In this document: piece by piece, positions 38,676 to 48,969 of the stretch
Layout of the letters: the number at the start of each line of letters is the position of its first letter
Position numbering within the stretch: position 1 is the stretch's first letter
DNA from: Arthrobacter oryzae
GTDB taxonomy: Bacteria > Actinomycetota > Actinomycetes > Actinomycetales > Micrococcaceae
Length of the DNA: 64,000 bases
Assembly: GCF_030812315.1 (NCBI RefSeq)
Contig: NZ_JAUSSM010000007.1
Span: forward strand, 124,001 to 188,000
Direction of reading: 5' to 3'
Notes under the pieces: generated by a model
Told to the model about the DNA's origin: nothing
The model's database searches: none
What the model saw: the letters and a program-made list of their open reading frames with translations, nothing else
Position numbers and translations under genes: made by a program

Positions 38676-38684
38676 CCGGCCAAG

Positions 38685-39359
38685 CTACACCGACGCAAAG
38701 TGGCCCGCAACGGTGCCGCAACGGTGCCCGCAACGGTTTTGGAGGGCAGCCGAGCCTGGACCGTAGTGGGTCAGGGAAATTTGGTGGCCCAAAATTGTCC
38801 TTCGAGAGCGCTTGCGGAGGTCAAGCCACGACGGTGGCGCCGAGGCAACAGCGTCGAGGTACCGGTCGATGGCTGACAGCGCCTCTTGGACAATGTCGGA
38901 CTTCATAACCGCATTGTTGCTGCTCCTATCGTTGACATCCGCATTCGGATTCGCCAGCCAGAAGGCATAATCGGCCACGTCAAAAACTTGGCGTGCGGCC
39001 CAAACGGCTTCTTGCGGATCGTCCGAGAGCCACGTCCTGATTGCGTACGCCACGGCAACCGCCGCGTTCTCCGCATAGCCCGACTCCAGGGCGTTGTCTC
39101 CGTCCTCCGAAGGAACCATCGACTCGGCTTCGGATTGCAGCGGCTGCACGATCACCACGCGTCCCGACGCAACGTCCCAGGCGGTCGAGAGGATATCCGC
39201 CAATATTTGGGCGTGAGCCAGGGTATCGGCCGAACGTGCATATCGCTCGTAGTGAGGAAACAGCCGTTGAGCGCACGCTGCGGCGAAGGCGGTTTTCGCC
39301 CAGCGGTCCAGTGGCTCCAGCCTCGCGAGCAGGGCGTTCTCGTCATACACCAGCATCAT
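38685..39359 (-). CDS. DUF416 family protein
   Basis: The first 175 of 224 residues resemble DUF416 (YjaG-like): LARLEPLDRWAKTAFAAACA, 'RLFPHYERYA', and 'ENAAVAVAYAIRTWLSDDPQ', 'AIDRYLDAV'. These helical proteins are of unknown function and are sometimes found as immunity or partner proteins. The last 45 residues (rich in Arg, Cys, His) do not fit the family and come from DNA with GCAACGGTGCC repeated, so a late frameshift or extension is possible. Its ATG overlaps the stop of the DUF4241 gene. Confidence 0.65.
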   Translation of the reverse strand: MMLVYDENALLARLEPLDRWAKTAFAAACAQRLFPHYERYARSADTLAHAQILADILSTAWDVASGRVVIVQPLQSEAESMVPSEDGDNALESGYAENAAVAVAYAIRTWLSDDPQEAVWAARQVFDVADYAFWLANPNADVNDRSSNNAVMKSDIVQEALSAIDRYLDAVASAPPSWLDLRKRSRRTILGHQISLTHYGPGSAALQNRCGHRCGTVAGHFASV

Positions 39360-40114
39360 CGGCCCAGCAGCCGTGCGAACCAGCTCTTCTTCTGAGGCTG
39401 AGGCGTCGGTTCGGGCGCGGGCGGTTCATTCGCCGTCGTGGGGTCCGCCGGGTCCTCGTCGAATTTCCCAACGACGCGCAGGTCGATGTGTATGCCCGTC
39501 ACATGTCCGTCCGCGGCCCTCGTCTGCAGGAGTGGGTAGAACCCATCCCCCCATCCGGAATGAGCGAGTACTACGTTTTCCCCGGCGGTGGCCCGGGGCA
39601 TCACGATGTTGGCCAAACCGGCGGGAAGGGGCGCATCGGCATCCATGACGGAAAACCAGGAGTCCGGTTCGCCGGAATCGTAGAGGTCCTCGTACCAGTC
39701 CGTGCCGCCGGCCGGCATGCAACGTGCGACGGAGTCGGCGTCAACAAAGGCAACTGTCCCCGCGTCCACACCGACGCCAAAAAACGCGCCTTCATCCGAG
39801 GGCCCGCCTGGTCCCGGTGCGGGCCCGACCGTGGCCGGCTCTGCATCGGACAGGATGACGGACAGGTAGGCCTCGCGCGTGTGTGATCCGTCCTGGTCCT
39901 CGGAAACATCGGCAATGGTGACCCTCACCGGGTAGTCTCCTGGCGGAATGTGGACGACGGCCGGCTGTTCCAGATCGATGAACGGATCACACGCGCCCAG
40001 CTGGCCCGAGGGAATCCGAAGGATGCCCAGGCTTTGGACGGTCAACGCTGCGAACGAGCCGCTGGCCAGCGGCGCGGAGCCGGTCTTCAGGGCGTAGTGA
40101 TCAGCAATATCCAT
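39356..40114 (-). CDS. DUF4241 domain-containing protein
   Basis: The 252-residue product looks like DUF4241: LGILRIPSGQLGACDPFIDL near the start, IPPGDYPVRVTIADV, then 'DAGTVAFVDADSV' and 'GDGFYPLLQTRAADGHVTGI'. The C-terminus is Pro-rich and ends in basic WFARLLGR. Function unknown. It overlaps the DUF416 gene by the ATGA-type junction, so the two are coupled. ATG at 40114 is used because homology begins there; the frame is open upstream. Confidence 0.72.
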   Translation of the reverse strand: MDIADHYALKTGSAPLASGSFAALTVQSLGILRIPSGQLGACDPFIDLEQPAVVHIPPGDYPVRVTIADVSEDQDGSHTREAYLSVILSDAEPATVGPAPGPGGPSDEGAFFGVGVDAGTVAFVDADSVARCMPAGGTDWYEDLYDSGEPDSWFSVMDADAPLPAGLANIVMPRATAGENVVLAHSGWGDGFYPLLQTRAADGHVTGIHIDLRVVGKFDEDPADPTTANEPPAPEPTPQPQKKSWFARLLGR

Positions 40115-40317
40115 GCGGTTATCTTCGCCGCGTTTGCTCAAGGCGGCGTTCCGCGACACTCGCCAATTCCCTTGGAATATCGCGGGTCCGTCCCGAGCCC
40201 GGGCCCGCAACGGCGTTGGAACCCGTCCCTCCACTAGGCTGGCAGCAAAGAACCCTCCCGGCAGGCCGCGCTTCGTGGCGCCGGCCCGCCCCGAGCCGAC
40301 GGAGCAGTTGGAGAATC

Positions 40318-41238
40318 ATGACCCGGAAGATCACAGTCAGCCTGCCGGACGCGGTACTTCGTGAGTACCTGACTCCGAATCCCGACGTCACTGTTCTTGA
40401 GTGGGACTTCACTGGCGAGCCGCCGCAGCCGGAGATCGACATTGTGGTCCCGCCGTACATGGGCGGGACGCGCGTCCTCCGGAACCTTGAGGCGGTGGAG
40501 ACCACGCTGGCGCAGAGCCAGTCGATCGGGTACGACGGCGTCGCGGACTCGCTCCCGGAAGGCCGCGTTTTCGCCAATGCCGCCGGGGTGCACGAAACCT
40601 CCACCGCGGAACTGGTCCTCGCCATGATGCTGGCCAGCCAGCGGGAATTGCCGCGGCTCCTGCGCAACCAGCAAGAGGGCCTGTGGGAAGCCCGGCCCAC
40701 CGCCAGCCTCGCTGACCGCCGCGTCCTCATCGTCGGCTACGGCGGTGTGGGCAAGGCGATCGAGCAGCGGCTCATCCCGTTCGAAACGACCGTGACGCGG
40801 GTGGCGAGCCGGCCTCGGAAGGATGAGAACGGCGTCATCCACGGAATTGCCGAGCTGCCGGAACTGCTGCCGGACCACGACATCGTGGTGGTCGGCGTTC
40901 CGCTCAGCGACGCCACCAAGCACCTTATCGACGACAAGTTCCTTGCGGCGATGCCCGACGGCGCGCTGCTGGTCAACGTGGCCAGGGGACCGGTGGCGGA
41001 CACTGAGGCGCTCGTCCGACACACCGCCTCGGGCCGGATCCGTGCCGCCCTCGACGTCACGGACCCCGAGCCGCTGCCCGGGGACCACCCGCTGTGGGGC
41101 ACGCCCGGCGTCATCATCACTCCGCACGTGGGCGGGGCCAGCTCGGCCATGCGCCCGAGGATGGGCCGGCTGCTGCAGCGCCAGATCGACCTCATGCTGG
41201 CGGGGGAGCCGCCGGTTAATGTGGTGTTTGGCGGCTAG
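40318..41238 (+). CDS. D-isomer specific 2-hydroxyacid dehydrogenase
   Basis: The 306-residue enzyme has the NAD(P)-binding motif RVLIVGYGGVGKAIEQRL (about residues 140-157), the substrate Arg in LLVNVARGPVADTEAL, the Glu in DVTDPEPLPGDHPLW and the catalytic His in ITPHVGGASSAM. It would interconvert a 2-oxo acid and its D-hydroxy acid; the exact substrate (glyoxylate/hydroxypyruvate type or other) cannot be read. GGAG lies before the ATG at 40318. Its 3' end overlaps the convergent lyase gene by 23 bases. Confidence 0.88.
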   Translation: MTRKITVSLPDAVLREYLTPNPDVTVLEWDFTGEPPQPEIDIVVPPYMGGTRVLRNLEAVETTLAQSQSIGYDGVADSLPEGRVFANAAGVHETSTAELVLAMMLASQRELPRLLRNQQEGLWEARPTASLADRRVLIVGYGGVGKAIEQRLIPFETTVTRVASRPRKDENGVIHGIAELPELLPDHDIVVVGVPLSDATKHLIDDKFLAAMPDGALLVNVARGPVADTEALVRHTASGRIRAALDVTDPEPLPGDHPLWGTPGVIITPHVGGASSAMRPRMGRLLQRQIDLMLAGEPPVNVVFGG

Positions 41239-42706
41239 GTGCAGGGCTGCCGAATTCCGGAATCGTCACGAGCCGCACCGCGGCATCGACGTCTGCCCTG
41301 AGGTCCCGGTCCTGGACGTCGGCAGGCAGTGACAGCGCGGCGTCGAGGGCCTTCCTGAACCGCGGGCTGGTGAACTCCCGCGGCGTCCGGCCCTGGAGCC
41401 TCAGGGCCCTCCCGGCGCAGACAAGTTCGACGCCGACGACGGTGGTCAGGGCCCGCACGGTCGAATCCAGCCGCGCAGCCCCCACGCTGGCGAAGCTGGC
41501 GTCTTCTTCGGCGCCCAACGAGAGCACCACGGTCTGCAGGCTTGCCGGCTGCGCATTTGCGCGGATGTGTCCTGCCGCGGCGGCGGCCACGTACTCCAGC
41601 ATCATGACGCCGGACTGGCCCGAATCGTCCGCCGCCAGGAACCGGTTGAGCCCGGTGTAGGCGGGGTCGCAGAGCAGGCTGATCCGGCGCAGGTTGGTGG
41701 CACACGCCGCACCGATCGCCAGCTGAACCCCGTCCACGCGCCGTGCCAAGGTGGTCATCTGGAACAGCCCGTGGTGGGCGACGCCGTTGCTGCCGTCCCC
41801 CGCCGAACCGAACACCAACGGGTTCTCGTTGCCGGCCACCACCAGGCGTTCCAGCACGGCTTTGAGGGCATCCAATTCCTCGGCTACGGCGCCGAGGGAC
41901 TGGGGGAGCGTGCGAAGGCAGTACGGATCCTGGATCCTGGCCGGGTTGCCACTGCCCTCCACCAGCCTGTTCAGTTCGGCGGCCATGCCGGTGACGGCCG
42001 CTGAGTCGGCTGCCCGGCCAACCTCCGGTCCGAACGCTTCCGGGTTGCCGGACATCGCGGTGAAGGACAACGCGCTGATGGACACCAGGTTGTGCAGGAG
42101 GGTGGCCAGTTTTTGCTGGGCGAGGACTGCCTGCGCAATGGTCAGGGCGCTGGAGCTGACGAACGGCAGGGCGTCCTCGGTGGCCCATCCGGGAATCGGT
42201 GAAGTGATCTGCCGGCCGTCCATGGTTTTGCGTTCGCCCAGCAGGGTCAGTGCCGTGCCGGACAGGGCCGGGAGGTCGGCCGTGCCGATGCCGCCGTACT
42301 CCCTGATTTCCGGCAGGAAATCGGAGTTAAGCATCTCCTGCAGGGCTTCGGCCACTGCCGGGTTGATTCCGGAGGACCCCGCGGCGAGCTGGGAGAGCCT
42401 AATGACGAGCATGGCCCGGACGGTTTCCCGGTCCAGGACGTTCCCGGCATCCACTGCATGGCTCCGCAGGAGGTTTAGCCCGTGCGGATCCGCTGCCCCG
42501 GCCGCCTGGTCCAGCGCGACCGAGCGGTTGGCGCCGACGCCGGTGGACCGTCCGTAGACAGGCCGGACCAGCGCGGTTGCCCGCGCGGACCGCTGGGAGT
42601 CAGCCATCCGCTCAACGGCCGACGGCGTCAATGTCACCTGCGCGCCCCCTGCAGCCACCGCAGCGATGTCTGCCAAGGCCAGCTCGCGGCCGTCGATCTC
42701 AATCAC
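41216..42706 (-). CDS. HutH-like aromatic amino acid lyase lacking the MIO motif
   Basis: The 496-residue protein is a full-length member of the HAL/PAL family. It keeps Y51 in YGRSTGVG, H83 in RSHAVDAG, Q259, Y262 and R265 in IQDPYCLR, NPLVF near 296, and E400-E401 in GAEEDASF. The place of the self-cyclising Ala-Ser-Gly triplet (GxxGASGDLAPL in HutH) reads GIGTADLPALSG (residues 139-150), so no MIO cofactor can form. Ergothionase is a HAL-fold enzyme that needs no MIO because trimethylamine is a good leaving group. I infer a betaine lyase (hercynine or ergothioneine) or another elimination. Start GTG at 42706 follows AAAGGA. Last gene of the operon starting with IclR at 48710. Confidence 0.85.
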   Translation of the reverse strand: MIEIDGRELALADIAAVAAGGAQVTLTPSAVERMADSQRSARATALVRPVYGRSTGVGANRSVALDQAAGAADPHGLNLLRSHAVDAGNVLDRETVRAMLVIRLSQLAAGSSGINPAVAEALQEMLNSDFLPEIREYGGIGTADLPALSGTALTLLGERKTMDGRQITSPIPGWATEDALPFVSSSALTIAQAVLAQQKLATLLHNLVSISALSFTAMSGNPEAFGPEVGRAADSAAVTGMAAELNRLVEGSGNPARIQDPYCLRTLPQSLGAVAEELDALKAVLERLVVAGNENPLVFGSAGDGSNGVAHHGLFQMTTLARRVDGVQLAIGAACATNLRRISLLCDPAYTGLNRFLAADDSGQSGVMMLEYVAAAAAGHIRANAQPASLQTVVLSLGAEEDASFASVGAARLDSTVRALTTVVGVELVCAGRALRLQGRTPREFTSPRFRKALDAALSLPADVQDRDLRADVDAAVRLVTIPEFGSPAPSRQTPH

Positions 42707-42721
42707 GGATGGTCCTTTCTT

Positions 42722-42781
42722 ATCGATTGCTCCGTAGGTGCCCTTTTCGTGGCTCAAAACGGCGGCTACGGAGCAATCGAT
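42722..42781. promoter_or_regulatory. 16-bp inverted repeat between hutU and the lyase gene
   Basis: ATCGATTGCTCCGTAG (42722-42737) and its exact complement (42766-42781) frame a 28-base loop. It lies in the 82-base gap between the two genes and could attenuate transcription or stabilise the upstream mRNA. Part of the loop (CCTTTTCG...AAAACGG) may pair further. Confidence 0.65.
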
Positions 42782-42788
42782 GGGTTAG

Positions 42789-44516
<1,728 letters not shown>

Positions 44517-44544
44517 TGTGTACTCCTGTTGTCTCGCGGCGGAC

Positions 44545-45453
44545 CTAGGCCAGGTTCTTGGACTTGAGCCAGTCCTTGGCGATCTCGCCGATGTCCTCGA
44601 ACTTCGCCACGCGGCCGTTCATCTCGATGAGGTCTTCCGTGGTGAGGGCCGCGGAGACTTTGTTCAGGACCTCCTTGACGGTGGCTGTGGACTTCTTCTC
44701 GTTGATGACGGGGACGATGTTCTCGGACAGGAAGAGGTTCTTGTCGTCTTCGAGGGCAACGAGGTTGTTGGCCGCCAGCGCGGGGTCGGTGCTGAAGATA
44801 TCGGCAACCTGTACCTGGCCGGAAAGAAGGGCGTTCAGCGTCAGGGGACCACCGGCGTCGAGCGCCGAGAATTCCTTGAATTCAAGACCGTAGACGGACT
44901 TCAGGCCGGCGACACCGTTGAGCCGGGTCTTCCACTCCGGCGGGCCTCCCAGGACGAGTTCCTTGGCCACGGGCTGGAGGTCGCTGATGGACTTGAGGTT
45001 GTGCTGGTCGGCCGTTTCCTTCTTGACGGCGAGGACATCCTTGTCCTCTGCTTCAGAGGCGGTGAGCATGGTCAGTCCGGAGGGGATCTTCGTGGCCAGT
45101 TCCTTGGCAACGTCGTCGGAGGAGACCGCCTTGGTCGCGGAATCAAGGTACTGCAGGAGGGCTCCGCCGTATTCGGGCATGAGGTCGATGGAGCCGTCCT
45201 TGAGGGCGGGGATGGTGACTTCGCGGCTGCCGATGCTGGGCTTTTCGGTCACCTGGACGCCCTTGGACTTGAGCGCTTCGGCGTAGATCTTGGCGATCAG
45301 CTGGCTTTCCGGGAAGTCCGCGGAACCGACGATGATGCTGTCGCTCGAGGCGGCGGTCTGGGTGTTGGAGCTGCTCATCGGATCCCCGCCGCAGGCGGTC
45401 AGGGCAAGGGCGGCAGCAGCCGCGAGGGTGATGCCGGTCAGGTACTTTTTCAT
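44545..45453 (-). CDS. Betaine-family ABC transporter, substrate-binding lipoprotein (OpuCC/OsmF-like)
   Basis: The 302-residue protein has a lipoprotein signal (ALALTACGG, lipid Cys about residue 21) and a type-OpuAC/OsmF binding fold: [33 protein letters not shown] and [20 protein letters not shown]. The family binds quaternary ammonium compounds such as glycine betaine, choline, carnitine and, in EgtU-like members, ergothioneine. It is separated by 107 bases from the second permease and by 28 from hutU. Confidence 0.87.
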   Translation of the reverse strand: MKKYLTGITLAAAAALALTACGGDPMSSSNTQTAASSDSIIVGSADFPESQLIAKIYAEALKSKGVQVTEKPSIGSREVTIPALKDGSIDLMPEYGGALLQYLDSATKAVSSDDVAKELATKIPSGLTMLTASEAEDKDVLAVKKETADQHNLKSISDLQPVAKELVLGGPPEWKTRLNGVAGLKSVYGLEFKEFSALDAGGPLTLNALLSGQVQVADIFSTDPALAANNLVALEDDKNLFLSENIVPVINEKKSTATVKEVLNKVSAALTTEDLIEMNGRVAKFEDIGEIAKDWLKSKNLA

Positions 45454-45560
45454 GTCGATGCTCTCTGGGGGAGTCTGGCGCGGGGCATGCAGCGGCCAGG
45501 GTGGGGTGGGTCTGTTGCCGGACGGCGGTTGGGATGTTGCGTGATGCGTGAAGTGGTGGT

Positions 45561-46277
45561 TCAGACCGTGGCGGGGATTTTCACGGTGTCGGCCGCGGCG
45601 GCCGACTTGACGGTGAGCCGGGTCAGTCCTGGTGAGACGACCCGGCGGGTGATGAAGGCAAGCAGCTGGTCGAAGAACAGGGCCAGCAGGGCCACCAGCA
45701 CGGCGCCGGCCACCATCTGGCTGTAGTCGTTCTGGGCCTTGCCGTCGATGAGCAGGCGGCCGAGGCCGCCGAGCGAAATGTAGGCGGCGATGGTCGCCGT
45801 CGAGATGATCTGCAGCAGTGCGCTGCGGACGCCGGACAGCATCAGCGGGAGTGAACAGGGAAGCTGAACATCCGTGAGGATCTTCATGGTGCGGAAGCCC
45901 ATGCCCTTGGCGGCGTCGACGGCGGCAGCATCCACCGCGCGGATTCCTGCATAGGTGTTGGTCAGGATGGGCGGCACCGCAAGCAGCACCAACACAATCA
46001 GGCTCGGCAGGATGTAGCCCATTTTCGAGGGGAAGGCGGGCGAGATCAGCAGCACGAGCAGGATCAGGAGTCCCACGCTGGGCAGGGCCCGGAGGGCGTT
46101 GGCGAGGCCGGCGATCATGAAGACGCCCTTGCCGGTGACGCCGATGTAGATGCCGAGCGGAACCGCGATCACGGCCGCGATGGCGAGGGCGATGAGCGAG
46201 TACACGAGGTGTTCGCCGATGAGGTTGGGGATGCCGTCGGCACCGGTCCAGTGCGCGGGGTCGAACAAGTAGTTCAT
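45561..46277 (-). CDS. Betaine-family ABC transporter, permease
   Basis: A 238-residue inner-membrane permease with five to six helices. The EAA-type loop reads AVDAAAVDAAKGMGFRTMKI, followed by VQLPCSLPLMLSGVRSALLQ, as in OpuCD/OpuCB. ATG at 46277 (AAGGTGGTG before it) overlaps the stop of the neighbouring permease gene; a longer frame begins inside that gene. Confidence 0.88.
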   Translation of the reverse strand: MNYLFDPAHWTGADGIPNLIGEHLVYSLIALAIAAVIAVPLGIYIGVTGKGVFMIAGLANALRALPSVGLLILLVLLISPAFPSKMGYILPSLIVLVLLAVPPILTNTYAGIRAVDAAAVDAAKGMGFRTMKILTDVQLPCSLPLMLSGVRSALLQIISTATIAAYISLGGLGRLLIDGKAQNDYSQMVAGAVLVALLALFFDQLLAFITRRVVSPGLTRLTVKSAAAADTVKIPATV

Positions 46278-46924
46278 GATGCCACCACCTTGGGGGTCCA
46301 CGGTGTCAGCCACCGGTTGAGGAGGATGATCAGTCCGTCAAGGATCATGGCGAGGACCACGCAGAGGATGATGCCGGCGATGATCGGGGTGAAGAACCGC
46401 AGCTGGAAGCCCTGGGTGAAGAGGGAACCGAGCTGGGGGATGCCGAGCAGTGCCGCCACTGACACGAGGCTTACGTTGGAGACGGCGGCAACGCGGAGGC
46501 CGGCGCTGATCACTGGGACACCGACCGGGAGCTCCACCTTCAGCAGGCTCTGGTAGGCGCGGTAGCCCATGGCTTTCGCCGCCTGGACGGTATCTTCGGG
46601 AACGGAATCCAGGGCATCGGCCACCACCCGGACCAGCAGCGCCACCGTGTAGATGGTCAGCGCGCCCACGATGTTGAGGGGGTCCAGGATCTTGGTGCCC
46701 AGGACCAGCGGCAGCAACACGAACAATGCCAGCGAGGGCACGGTGTACAGCAGGCCCGCGATGCCCACCAGGAGGGGGTAGATCCGGCGGCTGCGGTGTG
46801 CCCACCAGCCCAAGGGCAGGGCAATCAGCAGCCCGAGGACCAGCGGTGTGACGGCCAGCAGGACATGCCAGCCAAGCAGGAACACAATGTTGTCGAACTG
46901 GCGGCTCAGCCATTCAATGTTCAT
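46274..46924 (-). CDS. Betaine-family ABC transporter, permease
   Basis: The 216-residue second permease has RSRRIYPLLVGIAGLLYTVP early on, a helix with LALFVLLPLVLG, and the EAA loop DTVQAAKAMGYRAYQSLLKV. It pairs with the 45561-46277 permease to form the membrane channel. It overlaps both neighbours by four bases (ATGA). Confidence 0.88.
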   Translation of the reverse strand: MNIEWLSRQFDNIVFLLGWHVLLAVTPLVLGLLIALPLGWWAHRSRRIYPLLVGIAGLLYTVPSLALFVLLPLVLGTKILDPLNIVGALTIYTVALLVRVVADALDSVPEDTVQAAKAMGYRAYQSLLKVELPVGVPVISAGLRVAAVSNVSLVSVAALLGIPQLGSLFTQGFQLRFFTPIIAGIILCVVLAMILDGLIILLNRWLTPWTPKVVAS

Positions 46925-48027
46925 CGGGCGGTCTCCAGATGCGGTTCGGCCTCGATGGCCTTGACGATATCGGACGCAGTGACCGTGCCGATGAGCTCAC
47001 CGCTGTCATTGACCACGACGCCGCGGCGGCTGGGGGAGGACAGCGCGGCGTCAAGCAGCTGGCGCATGGTCCCGGTCGATGTCGCGGACGTGCCGCTGAG
47101 GTTCAGATGCTCCCGCTTCAGCTCGCCGCCGATCAGCTCGGGCTGAGCCCAGCCAAGCGGCTTCCGTCCGCCGTCGACCACCAGGACCCAAGCGCCGGAG
47201 GCCCTCGCCTGTGCCTCCGCGGCGGAGGCTCCGAGCTGAACCACGGCTTCTTCGCTGACCGCCACAGTGCCGGCCACATTGGTGAAGCCGAGCGAGCGGT
47301 AGCCGCGGTCGCGTCCGACGAAGTCGGCCACGAACGCGTCGGCCGGGGAGGTCAGGAGCTCCGACGGGGTGGCCATCTGGGCGAGCTTCCCGCCGACGCG
47401 CATCACGGCGACCTGGTCCCCGAGCTTGAGGGCCTCGTCGATATCGTGGGTAACCATGATGATGGTCTTGCCGATTTCACGCTGCAGGCGGAGGAATTCG
47501 TCCTGGAGCTGCGCACGGACCACCGGGTCCACGGCGCTGAAGGGTTCGTCCATAAGCATGAATGCAGGGTCCGAGGCCAGGGCGCGGGCCACGCCAACAC
47601 GCTGCTGCTGGCCGCCCGAGAGCTGCCAGGGGTAGCGCTTGGCGAAGTTCGCAGGGAGGCCCACCCGCTCCATGAGCTCAAGGGCCGTCATGCGGGCTTT
47701 TTGCCGGCTCTCGCCGAGCAGCACCGGCATGGTTGCGACGTTGTCCACGATGGTGCGGTGCGGGAACAGACCCGCGTGCTGGATCACATAGCCGATCCGG
47801 CGGCGGAGCAATGCTGCGTCCATGCCGGAAGTCGGCTGGTCGTCCAGGTAGATGGTGCCGCTGGTGGGTTCGATCAGGCGGTTGATCATTCGCAGCGAGG
47901 TGGTCTTGCCGCAGCCCGACGGCCCGACCAGGATGGTCAGTTTCCCGGTGGGGGCTTCGAGGTACAGCCCGTCGACGGCAACCGTCCCGTCCGGGTAGGC
48001 CTTGGTGACATTTTCAAACTTGATCAT
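46921..48027 (-). CDS. Betaine-family ABC transporter, ATP-binding protein with CBS domains
   Basis: The 368-residue ATPase has Walker A VGPSGCGKTTSLRMINRLIE, signature LSGGQQQRVGVARAL, Walker B FMLMDEPFSAVD and H-loop MVTHDIDEA. The last 120 residues are a CBS-type region (one clear copy, GVVVNDSGELIGTVTASDIV), the ionic-strength or nucleotide sensor of OpuA/OpuC ATPases. Its start overlaps the IclR stop (ATGA), so regulator and transporter are cotranscribed. Confidence 0.9.
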   Translation of the reverse strand: MIKFENVTKAYPDGTVAVDGLYLEAPTGKLTILVGPSGCGKTTSLRMINRLIEPTSGTIYLDDQPTSGMDAALLRRRIGYVIQHAGLFPHRTIVDNVATMPVLLGESRQKARMTALELMERVGLPANFAKRYPWQLSGGQQQRVGVARALASDPAFMLMDEPFSAVDPVVRAQLQDEFLRLQREIGKTIIMVTHDIDEALKLGDQVAVMRVGGKLAQMATPSELLTSPADAFVADFVGRDRGYRSLGFTNVAGTVAVSEEAVVQLGASAAEAQARASGAWVLVVDGGRKPLGWAQPELIGGELKREHLNLSGTSATSTGTMRQLLDAALSSPSRRGVVVNDSGELIGTVTASDIVKAIEAEPHLETAR

Positions 48028-48710
48028 TTCTCTTCCATGCTTTCCTGGGGCAGTTCATGGTCTTTGGAGGGCTCGGTGAGGACGTTGGCGGCCACCCTCA
48101 CAAGCTCCTCGCCGATGTTTATGGCCTTCGCCTCGTCCAGCCGGTAGCTGGGTACCACGATGCTCAGGGCGGCCACGGTGCGGCCACCAATCACGATCGG
48201 TGCGGCGACGGCGGTGATGTCGTCTTCAACGCCGCTTCGCACTATGGCAAAGCCGCGGTCTGGCTGGCCGCCTGTCAGGACCTGCCCTGCGGCGGACCCT
48301 TCCAGCGGGATGCTCCGGCCCACCCAGCTGGTATGCCGGACGGAGCGGGTACCTTCGACAATTGCTATGTAGATTCCGGTGTCCCCAGGACCGGGAATGC
48401 TGAGATAGCAGGATTCGCCCGTGTGGGCCACCAGCCGCTTCATGTGCGGTGTGCAGAGCGAAACCAGTGACTCCTGGCCCAGAGCCAGGGCTCCGAGCTG
48501 GATGACGCTTGCGCCGGGGCGGAAGTTCCCGCCCGGGTCCCGGGAGACGAAACCGCTGCCCTCCAAAGTGCGCAGGAGGCGAAGGGCCGTGCTAGCGGAC
48601 AAGTCGACGACGCGGGCGGCGTCGCTCAGGGTGAGGGAGCCGTCAGTGCACACTGCACTGAGCAGAGCCAACGCCCTCTCAACCGTCCGTGTTGAAGAAT
48701 CTGCAGCCAC
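48024..48710 (-). CDS. IclR family transcriptional regulator
   Basis: About 228 residues: winged helix at the start (STRTVERALALLSAV, 'LSDAARVVDLSASTALRLLR') and the effector-binding domain (ESCYLSIPGPGDTGIYIAIV, 'VAAPIVIGGRTVAALSIVVP'). The open frame reaches 48800, but that extension runs through the 27-bp inverted element at 48750-48776, so I prefer the GTG at 48710 with GGAAG upstream; GTG at 48722 is possible. First gene of a seven-gene unit with the importer, urocanase and lyase, and facing the M20-hutF unit. Likely the local regulator of both. Confidence 0.85.
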   Translation of the reverse strand: MAADSSTRTVERALALLSAVCTDGSLTLSDAARVVDLSASTALRLLRTLEGSGFVSRDPGGNFRPGASVIQLGALALGQESLVSLCTPHMKRLVAHTGESCYLSIPGPGDTGIYIAIVEGTRSVRHTSWVGRSIPLEGSAAGQVLTGGQPDRGFAIVRSGVEDDITAVAAPIVIGGRTVAALSIVVPSYRLDEAKAINIGEELVRVAANVLTEPSKDHELPQESMEEK

Positions 48711-48749
48711 TTTATGACCCACTTCCAAGTGGTCCGAATCACGTTGTCT

Positions 48750-48776
48750 TGCCACTAAGTAAAAACCAACTTTCAC
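48750..48776 (-). promoter_or_regulatory. 27-bp shared promoter/operator element, copy 1
   Basis: The minus strand here contains GGTTTTTACTTAGTGGCA. It matches the element at 48920-48946 in 23 of 27 positions but points the other way, toward the IclR gene 40 bases downstream. Confidence 0.7.
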
Positions 48777-48919
48777 CCGATGACAATAGATGGCGCCCAT
48801 ATTTCACAGGTTCTTCATCAAGCCGGGGTTGATTCGCGCCGTGTGCGACGGCCCCGTTTCGGGCATGTTGCCGGGCGTGTTAACTGTCAGGCGTCCTCGC
48901 CGTGAACCCTTGTCATTGA

Positions 48920-48946
48920 GTGGAAAGTGGTTTTTACTTGGTGGCA
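48920..48946 (+). promoter_or_regulatory. 27-bp shared promoter/operator element, copy 2
   Basis: The plus strand here contains GGTTTTTACTTGGTGGCA, 24 bases before the M20 gene start. With copy 1 it places the same element ahead of both divergent transcripts, as expected for a common IclR binding site or paired promoters. Confidence 0.7.
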
Positions 48947-48969
48947 GTCCACACTATGCGGAGGTTCAT

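Noticed and set aside
44545..48027. Simple osmoprotectant (glycine betaine) uptake system
   Set aside because: Family-wise possible, but the ATPase gene overlaps the IclR gene and hutU follows after 28 bases, so a catabolic substrate is more likely; kept as an alternative only.
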